Source of the DNA: Symbiodinium sp. CCMP2592
Lineage: Eukaryota > Sar > Dinophyceae > Suessiales > Symbiodiniaceae
NCBI GenBank assembly: GCA_905221615.1
Contig: CAJNDT010005390.1
Coordinates: 1 to 64,000, forward strand
DNA: 64,000 nt
Reading direction: 5' to 3'
The notes under the pieces: model-generated
Seen by the model: the letters and a program-made list of their open reading frames with translations, nothing else
Databases searched by the model: none
What the model was told of the DNA's origin: nothing
Position numbers and translations under genes: made by a program
In this document: piece after piece, positions 1 to 9,066 of the stretch
Position numbering within the stretch: the first letter of the stretch is position 1
Layout: every line of letters starts with the position of its first letter

Positions 1-649
1 ATGCTCACAGGGAATGAATTAAGATGACAGCGCTGTGCCGGATCCCGTCGCAGCTGTTGCTCAGCAGGCCATTTGGCACACCTGCGATGTAACAGATCCC
101 GGAGACTTGGTTTGCTTCGGCGTAAACATCGCCCGCAAAGCGCCGATAGAAACAAACCAGGCACAGGCCGAAATCACCCTGTGAGTAGCAGGCTCTAGGC
201 ACAGCTGGCGGCTGGGGTAGTGGAAACTTACAGCAGGCTGCTACACTGCCACTCCAGGCCATGCCAAACGATCAACGATAGACCTGATCCCAGGGCCACT
301 TGCGCGCAAAAGTGAGCACAGGCAAGAACTGAAGAAGGCACTATCTCACCCTTCTCTTTACAACACAACTCAAGCGGCCTCCCTTTTTAGGATCTCACCG
401 GGGGGGGAAGGACACACCCGCCCCCCATTTAAGCCACCCCCAGCAGGCGCATTAGCGCATCGCCCTGCTGTCATACCCCTCGGGCTGTAGGGGAGTTGGC
501 CCCAAGGGTGGCCGCCACGAGGCCACGCAGGCGTCAGTGGCCAAGCTTTCAGCTCCGGATGGATCGCTGCCCCCAACACGGCCAACAAGATGGAACCTGG
601 CAGGTCTCTAGGGCCCCCTCGGCCAGCCCGCTGCTCAGGTTTAGGTCGG

Positions 650-784
650 GCAAGCGAATCGACAAGGACGTTTATGATCAAAAGCAAGCACAGCAAACCA
701 CTAAACCCTACTAAACCCTGAGAAGTTTTACTGGCACTCTGCCTTTGGCACTCTGCCTTTCAAAAAATTGATCACAACCTGACG
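650..784 (+). repeat. Direct repeat, copy 1 of 2
   Basis: Starts with GCAAGCGAATCGACAAGGA and runs through CAGCAAACCACTAAACCCTA, a doubled 13-bp element 14 bp apart, and ACAACCTGAC. The same order of words returns at 1215-1350 with only scattered changes, about 565 bp away. The doubled 13-mer was therefore already present when the unit was copied. Confidence 0.85.
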
Positions 785-1214
785 TAATTGCTATAATACT
801 CGATTCGGCCTCCCAAGTTGCAGAGGAGGACACTCGGGGGCCGACCTCGGACCCAGCCAGCACGTTAGCCCATGTCACACCGGGCCTCCCCTCCGAACCG
901 CCCGAGCGATGCTCACGCAGAGACTAAGGAGCTCCCAGCCGGCACGTTAGCCCATGTGTCCGACTGTCATACAGAGAGCACAGAGCTCTCTGCGTTGGCC
1001 TCAAGAGCTCGAAAAACTCGATGCAGCGGCCCCCCAGCACCCGGCCAGCGGTGCTGCAGCACACAACTCGAACTGAATCTCGAAAGAAGCGTTCGGCGGA
1101 AGTGCACCGTGGGTAAGGGCAGGAGACTTGTAAGCTGCCCTGCACTACGTTCTTCCCTCAGAGCCCTGTGCGAGACACAGCGAGTCCTGGGTAGCGGCCA
1201 CACTCCACATGCCG

Positions 1215-1350
1215 GCAAGCGAATCGACAAGGATTTTCTGATCAACAGCAAGCGCAGCAAACCACTAAACCCTACTAAACCCTTAGAAGTTTTACTGGCA
1301 CTCTGCCTTTGGCACTCTGCCTTTCATAAATATTAAATGCACAACCTGAC
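1215..1350 (+). repeat. Direct repeat, copy 2 of 2
   Basis: Second copy of the unit at 650-784, in the same orientation, again carrying the 13-bp element twice (1297 and 1311) with the same 14-bp spacing. The main differences lie in the AT-rich stretch between the 13-mers and the ACAACCTGAC end. Confidence 0.85.
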
Positions 1351-1807
1351 TTAAGCATCCCTTTCTGTAACGGCCTCCCCGGCGTCTTTGCAAAGACGAA
1401 CGTGCTCTGACAGTCATGCGGACCGGAGACTTAGGCCACCCCCATTCGGCCGAGATATGGGGTCACCCCGCTCTGCCATGGGGATATGAGGCTCTCAACG
1501 ACCACTAGCAGCTGCAAGCATTTGCCCGCGCTATGCTTATGTCGCCCTCTGCTCGCAAAGAAGCAGGACGTCGTGGTCGTCGTGGTGCCATCCCAGAGTT
1601 CGCAGCGGATACTTCTGCCCCCGACATTACCTTCTGCTGGACTTGGCCAACAGCTTGGCGCAAGAGCCGAACGTCGGGTCGGCCATGGCAAGAGCGGTAG
1701 TCGAATTTAGTTCGACTGTGGCGCGGGTACGTGGCATCAAATGAATGTGTGACAAAGAATTCACTAATCTTAAACAACTGGTTAACAAAACAACATTCTA
1801 CTCCATA

Positions 1808-2860
1808 TCAAATCACCAAGGAACCATGCAGGTCGCTGCGTTCGTCCTGGTTCTTGAGAATGAGGGCTTGTCGCAAAGAGGTCCCACTTTTTGCAGCGCC
1901 CTCTAGCAACTTCCAGATGCTTTTGATGTCCACAGTCTTTTTCAATGGAACACGCTTGCCCAGAAGTGCCCTGCGAGACGTCACAGGCACACCAGCATCA
2001 TGTACACTCAAGTAGTGCCCAATGACATACACCTGGAGGCCGGCTGACAATGTCTCGGACAGACACTCATGTATGTGCATGAAGGCATTCACGACTGTCT
2101 TGGCAAATCCATGAGCCTGCCCCGACGGTTGAAGCGCTCTGTGTTTTTTTGCCATGGTTGCAAAGGCGATGATGTCGTAGATGCTAGTTTCAACCTCCTC
2201 CCAATCTCGTGGCACTCTGCCTTCAGATTCATCTCGGAGAGATGAAGACAGCGTCCTTGCATTGAACATAGATTCCCAAAGCTGACGCAAAGATCGGGAC
2301 GTGTTGCCTGCCAGCGACTTCATCATCCAAGCGGCAAAGCCTGACACCAACCCAGCTGATTGAAGAAACCATGACACTCTGCCTTCATCCAACTGCATGA
2401 CCAGAGGCTCATCACTGATAGTTTCACACACACGTACCATAGCATCATTCAGTTTTCTCTTGTACCATTCCCTGTGGGCGTCTGTCCTTGTGTCGAAGGA
2501 TGCTTGCAACATGAATCGGGCCAAGGCTGTGGAAGATGCCACATCCTCCTGCACAGCATCAGGGTTTGGCACTCTGCCTTTTTGACTTTGCACATGTGAC
2601 CCCCAGTTCGCAGCCAAGGGGGTCTTCCTGAGAAGATCACTGAAGAAGTTGTACCATTTGTGGTACTGTCGACGTTCTGAGCCGTTCCTGTTGCTCTCAT
2701 CGAAAAACAAGTCCAGACGCCACCACAGTTCGCCCTGTGAGAGCCAAGCTGCTCTCGCTGGCAGTTTTGCATCATTTTCCAAGTTAAGCAATTGCCCATC
2801 ACGGAGCAATAGCATGACCCACAGTTTCAGAAGCATCACCGAAATCCTCCAAAGCAACAC
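1808..2860 (-). CDS. Unrecognised 350-aa protein
   Basis: An uninterrupted frame of 350 codons. I recognise no family. The first ~45 residues are hydrophobic and of low quality, and the minus-strand sequence offers a CTCACAG|G acceptor just before GELWWRLDLFFDES, so the real coding exon may begin there rather than at the first Met. The rest is a normal-looking soluble protein with charged helices and Trp-containing segments (HKWYNFFSDLL, HREWYKRKLNDAMVRV, SIWKLLEGAAKSG). The 13-bp element lies in frame three times, reading KGRVPNPD, DEGRVSWF (diverged) and SEGRVPRD. It is the last minus-strand gene before the left edge, about 600 bp from the methyltransferase-like gene. Being a downstream part of that gene cannot be excluded. 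Confidence 0.5.
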   Translation of the reverse strand: MLLWRISVMLLKLWVMLLLRDGQLLNLENDAKLPARAAWLSQGELWWRLDLFFDESNRNGSERRQYHKWYNFFSDLLRKTPLAANWGSHVQSQKGRVPNPDAVQEDVASSTALARFMLQASFDTRTDAHREWYKRKLNDAMVRVCETISDEPLVMQLDEGRVSWFLQSAGLVSGFAAWMMKSLAGNTSRSLRQLWESMFNARTLSSSLRDESEGRVPRDWEEVETSIYDIIAFATMAKKHRALQPSGQAHGFAKTVVNAFMHIHECLSETLSAGLQVYVIGHYLSVHDAGVPVTSRRALLGKRVPLKKTVDIKSIWKLLEGAAKSGTSLRQALILKNQDERSDLHGSLVI

Positions 2861-3464
2861 TGTACTTGAATCTTACTAAATACTGACACACACCTGCACT
2901 TGTGTAACAAGCCCCAGTTCACAACACATTGAATTCTTAAGAAATCAACCCAAAGACTCACGATGACATGTCAGCAGCCACATCATGTCACTCGAACTTG
3001 AGACAGGAAACTATCGCAGATGGCACTGAACTGACAACCACATGGAATGATTAACACAGGCCACCGATGCCTGCAACTGGAGGTCGAGACACCAGCAAGG
3101 TCATTGCCACCTGCACGACAGCAGCATACGAACTGAGACAATACCGACAAACACATCTGATCACGGAGTGACTGAAGCTCTCTACATTTTCATTGCACAG
3201 CTGCACCAGCTCGGATCACTCAGATCCTTACACGAGGCGGCGAGGATTTTCCTCGGCACCTCGTGGAGGGAACGGACGGGGTCCAGGGCTCAACCCAGTC
3301 CCAACATTGGAAAGCAGAATACCAACAAGACAGAATGTCGAAAGATGAAGCAAGCTCATTTAACTATAGAGAATTATGGCACTCTGCCTTATTGGCACTC
3401 TGCCTTCAGCTACAATTCATGTTGGGACATCCCTCATCATATGAAAGGCCACAGCCTTGCCGAA
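2861..3464. other. Intergenic stretch
   Basis: About 600 bp between two minus-strand genes. It contains two copies of the 13-bp element 16 bp apart (3378 and 3394), a spacing that is not a multiple of three, in contrast to copies inside coding frames. No other feature is visible. Confidence 0.5.
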
Positions 3465-4574
3465 CTACGGGGTGTACTCCTCTGACACCTGAAGATCTTC
3501 AGGACGACCGGTGAACTTCTCACCATCTCGATCAACGCAACCAGCACTTCCTCTGACATGGGAAGGATAGCTGAGCCGCATACCATTGATGTGCTGACAG
3601 TTGCTCCACAGTTGAAGCGGTTTCAGGATGGGCTGGCCGAAGGCACCACCATAGGTTTTGACCTTCATAGCCTGGATCATTCCCATGACACGATCGACGA
3701 GGGGAATGTCGAACAGCATGCTGGAGCAAGGCTGCTCGATCACAAACCGGTTGTCATTCAAAGCCGCGAGCAAAGTCAACAGCAGCGTCACATACATGAA
3801 CCGATTGCCTTCTTGGCATGCCAGCGATCGCTCAGGTTCTCCCATCCAGTCATTGGCAATGGACCTTCCAGTACTGTATTTACAGAGTTGGACGAAGGAA
3901 GAGCATGGAGTTACAAACCACAACAGGCCGTGTTTGTGTGTTTGACACACAGCATTGACAGCCAGGCGAAGTCCTCTCACAGAAAGAATATCATGATCTG
4001 TGCCGTACCTGATGTCCAAGGCTAGCCCCTGCCAGCCAGCACGGAGCATCTCCCGACTGAGGTTGCCCTGCCCTGCAAAGATCTCCAGGAAGTGGAACCT
4101 GGAACTCTGCCTTATGTTCCGCTTCCAATGACAAAAGTTGATGAGGAATCTCATCTGTTTCTTCCATGGCCACGAAGTCATGATGGGAAAAGTTTCTGAT
4201 AACATTTGTTGCCAGATTGATATCATCCAGGAAAACCCACTGGCTTCAAGAATCACATCATAGTTGCACTCAGGCAGAACTTCATAAGGACCTTCATGAT
4301 GGAACTCCAGAAGCGACGGGTCAACTTCGCAAAGGCGCAGAACATCCTGTCCTCTCGAAATGGCCAAGAATCTCTTCTCCAGTTCGATGTTTGCATCAAA
4401 CTGCCGCCGAATGTCTGCTAACAGTCTTCTTCTTGTTTCAGCCGGGTCATCTGCTGCTGCAGACATGGCACTCCGAATTGCACTTTGCATGGCACTCTGT
4501 CCTATCCGCAAGAAAGTGTAACACCTTAACCTCAAGGGTGTTCGAATTAACAACGTAATTGTGAACCAGCACAT
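3465..4574 (-). CDS. Cytosine-C5 DNA methyltransferase-like protein
   Basis: A 369-aa frame whose middle carries a class-I methyltransferase fold signature: FLEIFAGQG at residues 162-170 (SAM-binding FxGxG motif), ALDIRYGTDHD at 185-195 (the acidic end of strand 2), VTPCSSF at 221-227 (matches the Pro-Cys catalytic loop of C5-cytosine methyltransferases) and FVIEQPCSS at 277-285 (position of the ENV/ENP motif, here EQP). Length and order fit a compact Dcm-like domain, but I see no target-recognition domain, and the ENV change makes activity uncertain. In dinoflagellates such PC-containing proteins are often linked to retroelements; here no reverse transcriptase is adjacent. The first ~36 residues are weak, and a start at Met37 (MSAAADDPAE) is plausible. 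Diverged 13-bp elements lie in frame at RQSS (155-158) and near GQSA (26-28). Confidence 0.55.
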   Translation of the reverse strand: MCWFTITLLIRTPLRLRCYTFLRIGQSAMQSAIRSAMSAAADDPAETRRRLLADIRRQFDANIELEKRFLAISRGQDVLRLCEVDPSLLEFHHEGPYEVLPECNYDVILEASGFSWMISIWQQMLSETFPIMTSWPWKKQMRFLINFCHWKRNIRQSSRFHFLEIFAGQGNLSREMLRAGWQGLALDIRYGTDHDILSVRGLRLAVNAVCQTHKHGLLWFVTPCSSFVQLCKYSTGRSIANDWMGEPERSLACQEGNRFMYVTLLLTLLAALNDNRFVIEQPCSSMLFDIPLVDRVMGMIQAMKVKTYGGAFGQPILKPLQLWSNCQHINGMRLSYPSHVRGSAGCVDRDGEKFTGRPEDLQVSEEYTP

Positions 4575-4873
4575 TCAGCAGTTGACACACTTGTGAGTCG
4601 ATTGATCCATCACAAGACAAGGATGAGACAGACATGATGCAATCACTCGTTGAAATTCACATGTGGCATAGTTGTTGCAGACCATGACTTCATGCTCAAG
4701 CAATCAAATACAGCCCTGCCAGACCCTCACTCGATTCTCGTTTTTCTGGTACCGCACACAGCAGTCCATCCATCGTCCTCGACGATTCCGAGGCCACCGA
4801 GGTGGCAGACACAAGCATTCTTGGCACTCTGCCTTCTGTAAAGTTTCCAAGCTGTCATTGAAAGACATAAACC

Positions 4874-5884
4874 TTAGGGCCACCAGAAATCTTCAGGTGG
4901 CTCACAGTCGGAGGGTGGTTCTGAGGAGATATACCCCGATCGACGACCACGAATGCGAAATCCTTTGCCTTCACCTGCAGACTCATACTGATTTGAGTCT
5001 GGGGACGACTGAGCTTCGTCCAGTGCGTCCATCTCCTCATTGTCTGACTCCTCACCTTCCTCCACATCTGAGGGGGCTCCATCATCCGCTGAGCCGCGCT
5101 GACTCCAGTCCGGGTCTTCTTCTGAGATGTTCCCATAATCAATACCCAAACGACCCCGCCCTCCAAGCTCACCAAGACGAACATCTCGAACACCTTCCTC
5201 AATCACATCTGAGTCTGAGGCGTGAATCTCACCTTCGGAACGAGCTGGCCCAGTCAACCAGGCATCCGGGCGAGATTCCAAACGAAAAAACATTTGACCA
5301 CGAACTCCACTTTCGAACTCATCTGGCACTCTGCCTTCCGGCACTCTGCCTTCTGGCACTCTGCCTTCAGTAGCTCCACTGTTGGCATTATTGTTAGGGC
5401 CAGGATAGCCATTTTCAGGCATCGGCCTTGGCGGCACTATTGGTGGCGGGGGGTTGTCTGGAGCATTGAAACACATGGCACAAATTCGCCGTCCCAACTG
5501 CCGACGTTGCATCTCTTCAGGGGTCAAGTTATCAAGGGTGACCAGAACAATGCGGCCCTCCCTAACAGTAACCACATCCGGCTCGAAGTTGATCATGATC
5601 GGGGTCTCCATAATGTCCAACGCTTCTGCCACAGCTTGGGCAATCTCAAACTCATGTCGCGCAGGGGCGGGAGGTCTTGGGCCAGGTGGGTAAGGTGGCC
5701 GATTCACAGGCGGTGGTGGCGGCGGACCCATTTGTGGCCCTGGCACTCTGCCTTCCGCCCCACCACCTTCTTCACCAATGCCATTCACACCGGTTGGCGG
5801 CACTCTACGAGGCCGTCGCTTCGGAGTCCTCACCCCGCCGATCCTCCCCGCTGCTGCCGGTTTGGCCTTCGGTTTCGGTGCCAT
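4874..5884 (-). CDS. Proline-rich protein, function unknown
   Basis: I start the frame at the second Met (MAPKPKAKPAAAGR), because the 11 codons before it look non-coding. Order: a basic N-terminus (about residues 1-30), a Gly/Pro-rich linker with PPPPPVNRPPYPPGPRPP, a folded-looking segment of about 75 residues (ARHEFEIAQAVAEALDIM to RRQLGRRICAMCFNAP), a second proline run, then a long acidic low-complexity tail (DVEEGEESDNEEMDALDEAQ). The 13-bp element appears once before the first proline run and three times in tandem at a 15-bp period (5325, 5340, 5355), giving EGRVPEGRVPEGRVP. The period of three codons keeps the frame. No family is recognised. The upstream region is AT-rich. Confidence 0.5.
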   Translation of the reverse strand: MAPKPKAKPAAAGRIGGVRTPKRRPRRVPPTGVNGIGEEGGGAEGRVPGPQMGPPPPPPVNRPPYPPGPRPPAPARHEFEIAQAVAEALDIMETPIMINFEPDVVTVREGRIVLVTLDNLTPEEMQRRQLGRRICAMCFNAPDNPPPPIVPPRPMPENGYPGPNNNANSGATEGRVPEGRVPEGRVPDEFESGVRGQMFFRLESRPDAWLTGPARSEGEIHASDSDVIEEGVRDVRLGELGGRGRLGIDYGNISEEDPDWSQRGSADDGAPSDVEEGEESDNEEMDALDEAQSSPDSNQYESAGEGKGFRIRGRRSGYISSEPPSDCEPPEDFWWP

Positions 5885-6399
5885 GGTGCTTAACTTTAAA
5901 GATCTTTGATCCAACAAGCTGCAAGCAACTATATGTGTTGGATAGTACGAACAGGTACTAGAAGTTGATTGTCATGTCCGTTTCAATACCACATGCAATA
6001 GGTTCCACTGGACGACACAAGCATTTATGCACATGATCAGTAGATTAACACATATTTGAAGACAGAGTGCTATTAATAGATGATGTAGTTTAATGTTCGA
6101 AAGCAGTATGCCCAATAATAAGTGTATGCATATAATCCATACATATATCTATATATATGTATGTATGTTATACATATACCTAGGTCTATGTGTAAACTTA
6201 CCACACACAGTAACGGTTTAGGGTTTAAAAGAGCTTCAGGGTTTTAGGTTTTAAGGAGGTCCATGGTTTAAAGGTACTTCAAGGCAGAGTGCCACCTAGT
6301 TTATGCTTCATCATAAGATGTGTTGCTACTCGTAGGGATTTGGTTGGGTTAGCTGGACTGTGCCGATTCAATGGGATTCGATATTGTATAACTAGCTCC
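5885..6399. other. AT-rich spacer with telomere-like words and an inverted 13-mer
   Basis: An AT-rich stretch with a TATATA/TGTATG run at about 6145-6175, then GGTTTAGGGTTTAAAAG and GGGTTTTAGGTTTT (6218-6255), which are degenerate telomere-type words. At 6281-6293 the 13-bp element occurs as AAGGCAGAGTGCC on the plus strand, the only exact copy of that orientation I found. Confidence 0.6.
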
Positions 6400-6960
6400 C
6401 AAGATTCAATAAGCTCCAACAAGACTTTTGGGAGGGGATGCTACATGTGTGCAATTGTCTGGTACAGGGTCGGTGTGCCTTCAAAACGTGATGGCCAGAA
6501 CACTAAGATTCAATAAGATTTTTTCGGGTAGTCCACAATCCTGCAAATGTCTTCTAAGATTCAATAAGATTTTTTGGGCGAGCTGGAGGCTGTGTCCCTT
6601 GTAAAACCGATAAGATTCAATAAGATTCAATAAGATTAAATAAGATTCAATAAGATTCAATAAGATTCAATAAGATTCAATAAGATTCAATAAGATTCAA
6701 TAAGATTTTTTCGGGGTAGGCCACAATTGTACAAATGTCTTCTAAGATTCAATAAGATTCAATAAGATTTTTTGGGGCGATCTGGAGTCGTGTCCCTTTT
6801 AAAAATGATGGACCAATAAGTTTCAATAAGATTCAATAAGATTCAATAAGATTCAATAAGATTCAATAAGATTCAATAAGATTTTTCCGGGGCATGCCAC
6901 AAGTGTCACAAATGTCTTCTAAGATTTTGCAGGGCCTGTGGGGCGGTATGGGGATGGTGT
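6400..6960 (+). repeat. 10-bp satellite (AATAAGATTC) in a higher-order array
   Basis: Runs of the 10-bp unit AATAAGATTC occur at about 6611-6706, 6744-6770 and 6818-6880. Between them a longer phrase recurs about four times: AATAAGATTTTTTCGGG, then CCACAA, then AAATGTCTTCTAAGATT, then a GGGCG...GTGTCCCTT segment (starting near 6400, 6506, 6697 and 6873). The array is therefore a higher-order repeat in which the 10-mer expands to different lengths inside each unit. No coding potential is seen. Confidence 0.85.
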
Positions 6961-7382
6961 CCCTTCAAAGGCCATATGTTTTTTTAAACACGGATGCACC
7001 CCATTGCAGACTTCAGTGGTCCTTTGTTGGGTCCCTCCCAACTGGTGTTCTAGGACAGGTTGGATCCTGCCTTTGGCGCGGATTTGTCCACAGGCATCTG
7101 CAGTATCCTTGTGAAATCGACAGACCGCCTGGGATTACAAAGAGACATACATTCCTGATGGCATAATGCAACACAAGGCAACACACAATCATGTCAATAC
7201 ATAATGATCATGGAACACATGTTACAACCCATGGCACTCCGCCTTCAGAAACATGTCTGTGACAATGGCATTGCCACACCTCCAAAATTAATAAGACTCG
7301 AGGCCACATCACCGACAACACATACACATGAGCCAGTTATTGTGGCCCTCTGCCTTGTTACCGAGCCACCTTGTCGACGCAA
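6961..7382. other. Intergenic stretch
   Basis: About 420 bp between the satellite and the 3' end of the RING gene. It contains two diverged 13-bp elements (GGCACTCCGCCTT at 7233 and GGCCCTCTGCCTT at 7343). I see nothing else. Confidence 0.4.
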
Positions 7383-8148
7383 TCAGTCCACCACGGGGTC
7401 GTTGACCTCAGGAGCTTCCTCTTCACGAGTGCGGTCGTCAACGAGTTGAGCTTGTATTTCCTGAACGATTGCGTCCACATCATTAGCATCATCTTCGACA
7501 GGAACAGGGGCATTGCTTCCCGTGGACCCCCTCGGACCCAAAAAGAACCTTGCCATAGAGGCTGAGCTCGCACCCTTGAGAGGGCAAGCGGTGGCCTTGT
7601 TCCGCCCGGTCGACTCACAGTATCGATTGATACATTCGCTGTGAAAGAGGTGGCCACACGATAGCGCTTCCAATTCCTGCATTCCAGGGAAGCAACAGAA
7701 AAAGACACGTCATGTGAGAGGTACTGTTCTGAGGATTAGTGGAATGTACAAACAGGACAGGCACCACTATCAATGGTTCATTAACCAAAGGCAAACGAAA
7801 CCAGCCTGCCTGGCCGGGGTGCATCTCCGAATGGCAAATGACACAGAGGTCCTGGTTCCACCGGTTCGCAGGTCTGCTCGACTCATTCGGAGCATCCTCC
7901 TCCTCCTCCTCAAAGAAGGCACTGTCGTCGGCCTCGCGCTCGACCTCGGCCTCGACCTCGGCCCCGGCCTCGACCTCGGCCCCGGCCGCGGCCATGACCT
8001 CATCATCGACCTCGACTGCGACCTCGTCCTGCGACTCTGTGTTTGGTGCCGTCGCCCTGGCCTTGGACTTGGCCTTGGCTTTCGACTTGCCCTTGGCTTT
8101 TGCTTTGGCTTTCGACTTGGGTGTCGCAAAGGGCACAACGGCATTCAC
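7383..8148 (-). CDS. RING-H2-like zinc finger protein, two exons
   Basis: Exon 1 (8148-7786) encodes a Lys/Ala-rich basic start (KSKAKAKAKGKSKAKAKSKA), an acidic EVEAGAEVEAEVE stretch and the first zinc ligands CVIC (C102, C105). Exon 2 (7676-7383) supplies ELEALSCGHLFHSECINRYC and ACPLK. Joining TTG|GTTAAT at 7786/7785 to TGCAG|GAA at 7677/7676 (a 109-nt GT-AG intron, phase 0) gives C-x2-C ... C-x-H-x2-H-x2-C ... C, a RING-H2 order. The last ligand is odd: CPLK lacks the usual second cysteine. The family acts in ubiquitin transfer or protein binding. The acidic C-terminus ends EVNDPVVD. The start is uncertain: the frame just upstream (8191-9006) may be an earlier exon of the same gene. Confidence 0.65.
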
Positions 8149-8190
8149 GTCAGCACCGGCTGTCGAGTCACTGTTCGTGGAGGTGTCTGG

Positions 8191-9006
8191 CTATGGCAAC
8201 TCAACTGTTTGAGGTGCAGTGGTCACTTCTGCAGGAGGCATGACGATCTCCTGATCGGGCCTGATCTCTGCCTCTGCCGGCGCTAGACCATCGTCATCCC
8301 TGGCAGGAGCATTCGGATCAACTGGCACTCTGCCTTCCACAACCCTCGGCACTCTGTCTTGTTCACTTCCTGCAGCCTGGCTGCCTTCGGTTGCCTGGCT
8401 TGCATTGGAACCCGGAACGGCATGAGGGGAGGCAGGCGGCTGTTGAACCGGCACTCTGCCTTGTTCCCCAGCCGGGCTGCGACCCACAGCCTGGCTTGGA
8501 TTGGAACTAGGAGCAGTCGTTGGCAAAGGACCAGAACGGACCACGTCTGGCACTCTGCCTTCCGACGGCGGAACCGTTGGCGGGGCAGCTGGAGCAGGAC
8601 TCGGATTGAAACTGAGACGTCCCTGCGTCTCAGGGGACTGCCTTGCTCTCGCTCTACGCCTGGCATAGGTCGTGACATCCTCGGTCATCCATGTGGACTG
8701 CCATCCACACTCCAAGGCAACCCTGTCAACAGAATGCTCAGACATATTCACCCCCAGGCCCAGAACCGGTTTGGCTATGCGGTTCCAACTGCTGCTATCG
8801 CAGACGGATTGACGCTTATGGGCATTCGCACATCGCTGACCAAGCAAGCTGTATTTCATATCGACCCTGAGTTCACTGACCTTTGTGGTCGGCTTCAGAT
8901 TGGTCAATATGAAGAGCAGTGGCAGCGCTGTTTGTTGTGGCAGGTCAGCCGTGACCGCAGCATCCCATGCACTATGAACTCGCTCGAGCAGAGCTTTCAC
9001 CTTCAC
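8191..9006 (-). CDS. Pro/Ala-rich protein, possible upstream exon of the RING gene
   Basis: A 271-codon frame with no recognised domain. The N-terminal half (residues about 1-125) has ordinary composition with charged and aromatic residues (MKVKALLERVHSAWDAAVTA, DVTTYARRRARARQS). The C-terminal half is a disordered Pro/Ala/Ser linker. The 13-bp element sits in frame four times, always in the linker, as SEGRVPDV, EQGRVPVQ, EQDRVPRV (diverged) and VEGRVPVD. The frame ends in TAG only 42 bp from the start of the RING ORF, on the same strand. A CGACAG acceptor precedes the RING frame, so one spliced gene is possible; no donor is decisive. Confidence 0.45.
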   Translation of the reverse strand: MKVKALLERVHSAWDAAVTADLPQQTALPLLFILTNLKPTTKVSELRVDMKYSLLGQRCANAHKRQSVCDSSSWNRIAKPVLGLGVNMSEHSVDRVALECGWQSTWMTEDVTTYARRRARARQSPETQGRLSFNPSPAPAAPPTVPPSEGRVPDVVRSGPLPTTAPSSNPSQAVGRSPAGEQGRVPVQQPPASPHAVPGSNASQATEGSQAAGSEQDRVPRVVEGRVPVDPNAPARDDDGLAPAEAEIRPDQEIVMPPAEVTTAPQTVELP

Positions 9007-9066
9007 CTCAGTCAGTAAGGCTTATCTAGGCTTTGTGGGGGGAGGGTTCAGGGATCATTGCTGACC

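Larger units (their letters stand above)
1..1807. other. Repeat-bearing stretch with no supported gene
   Basis: No reading frame here shows a recognisable domain. The stretch holds a direct repeat pair (650-784 and 1215-1350), four copies of the 13-bp element GGCACTCTGCCTT (733, 747, 1297, 1311), CTAAACCCTACTAAACCC telomere-like words at about 700 and 1267, and a segment (about 841-1210) with phrases such as GGCACGTTAGCCCATGTG that recur with small changes at 20.1-20.5 kb. The rest of the stretch shows me nothing further. Confidence 0.5.

Noticed and set aside
5-262. Minus-strand frame at the left edge (ACYSQGDFGLCLVCFYRRFA)
   Set aside because: It is short and Cys-rich without a recognised pattern and truncated by the window context; coding status is undecidable.
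7770-8286. Plus-strand frames with DLGLDLGPGLDLG or Ser/Ala-rich text
   Set aside because: They are the reverse complement of the KAK/EVEAEVE low-complexity part of the RING gene.
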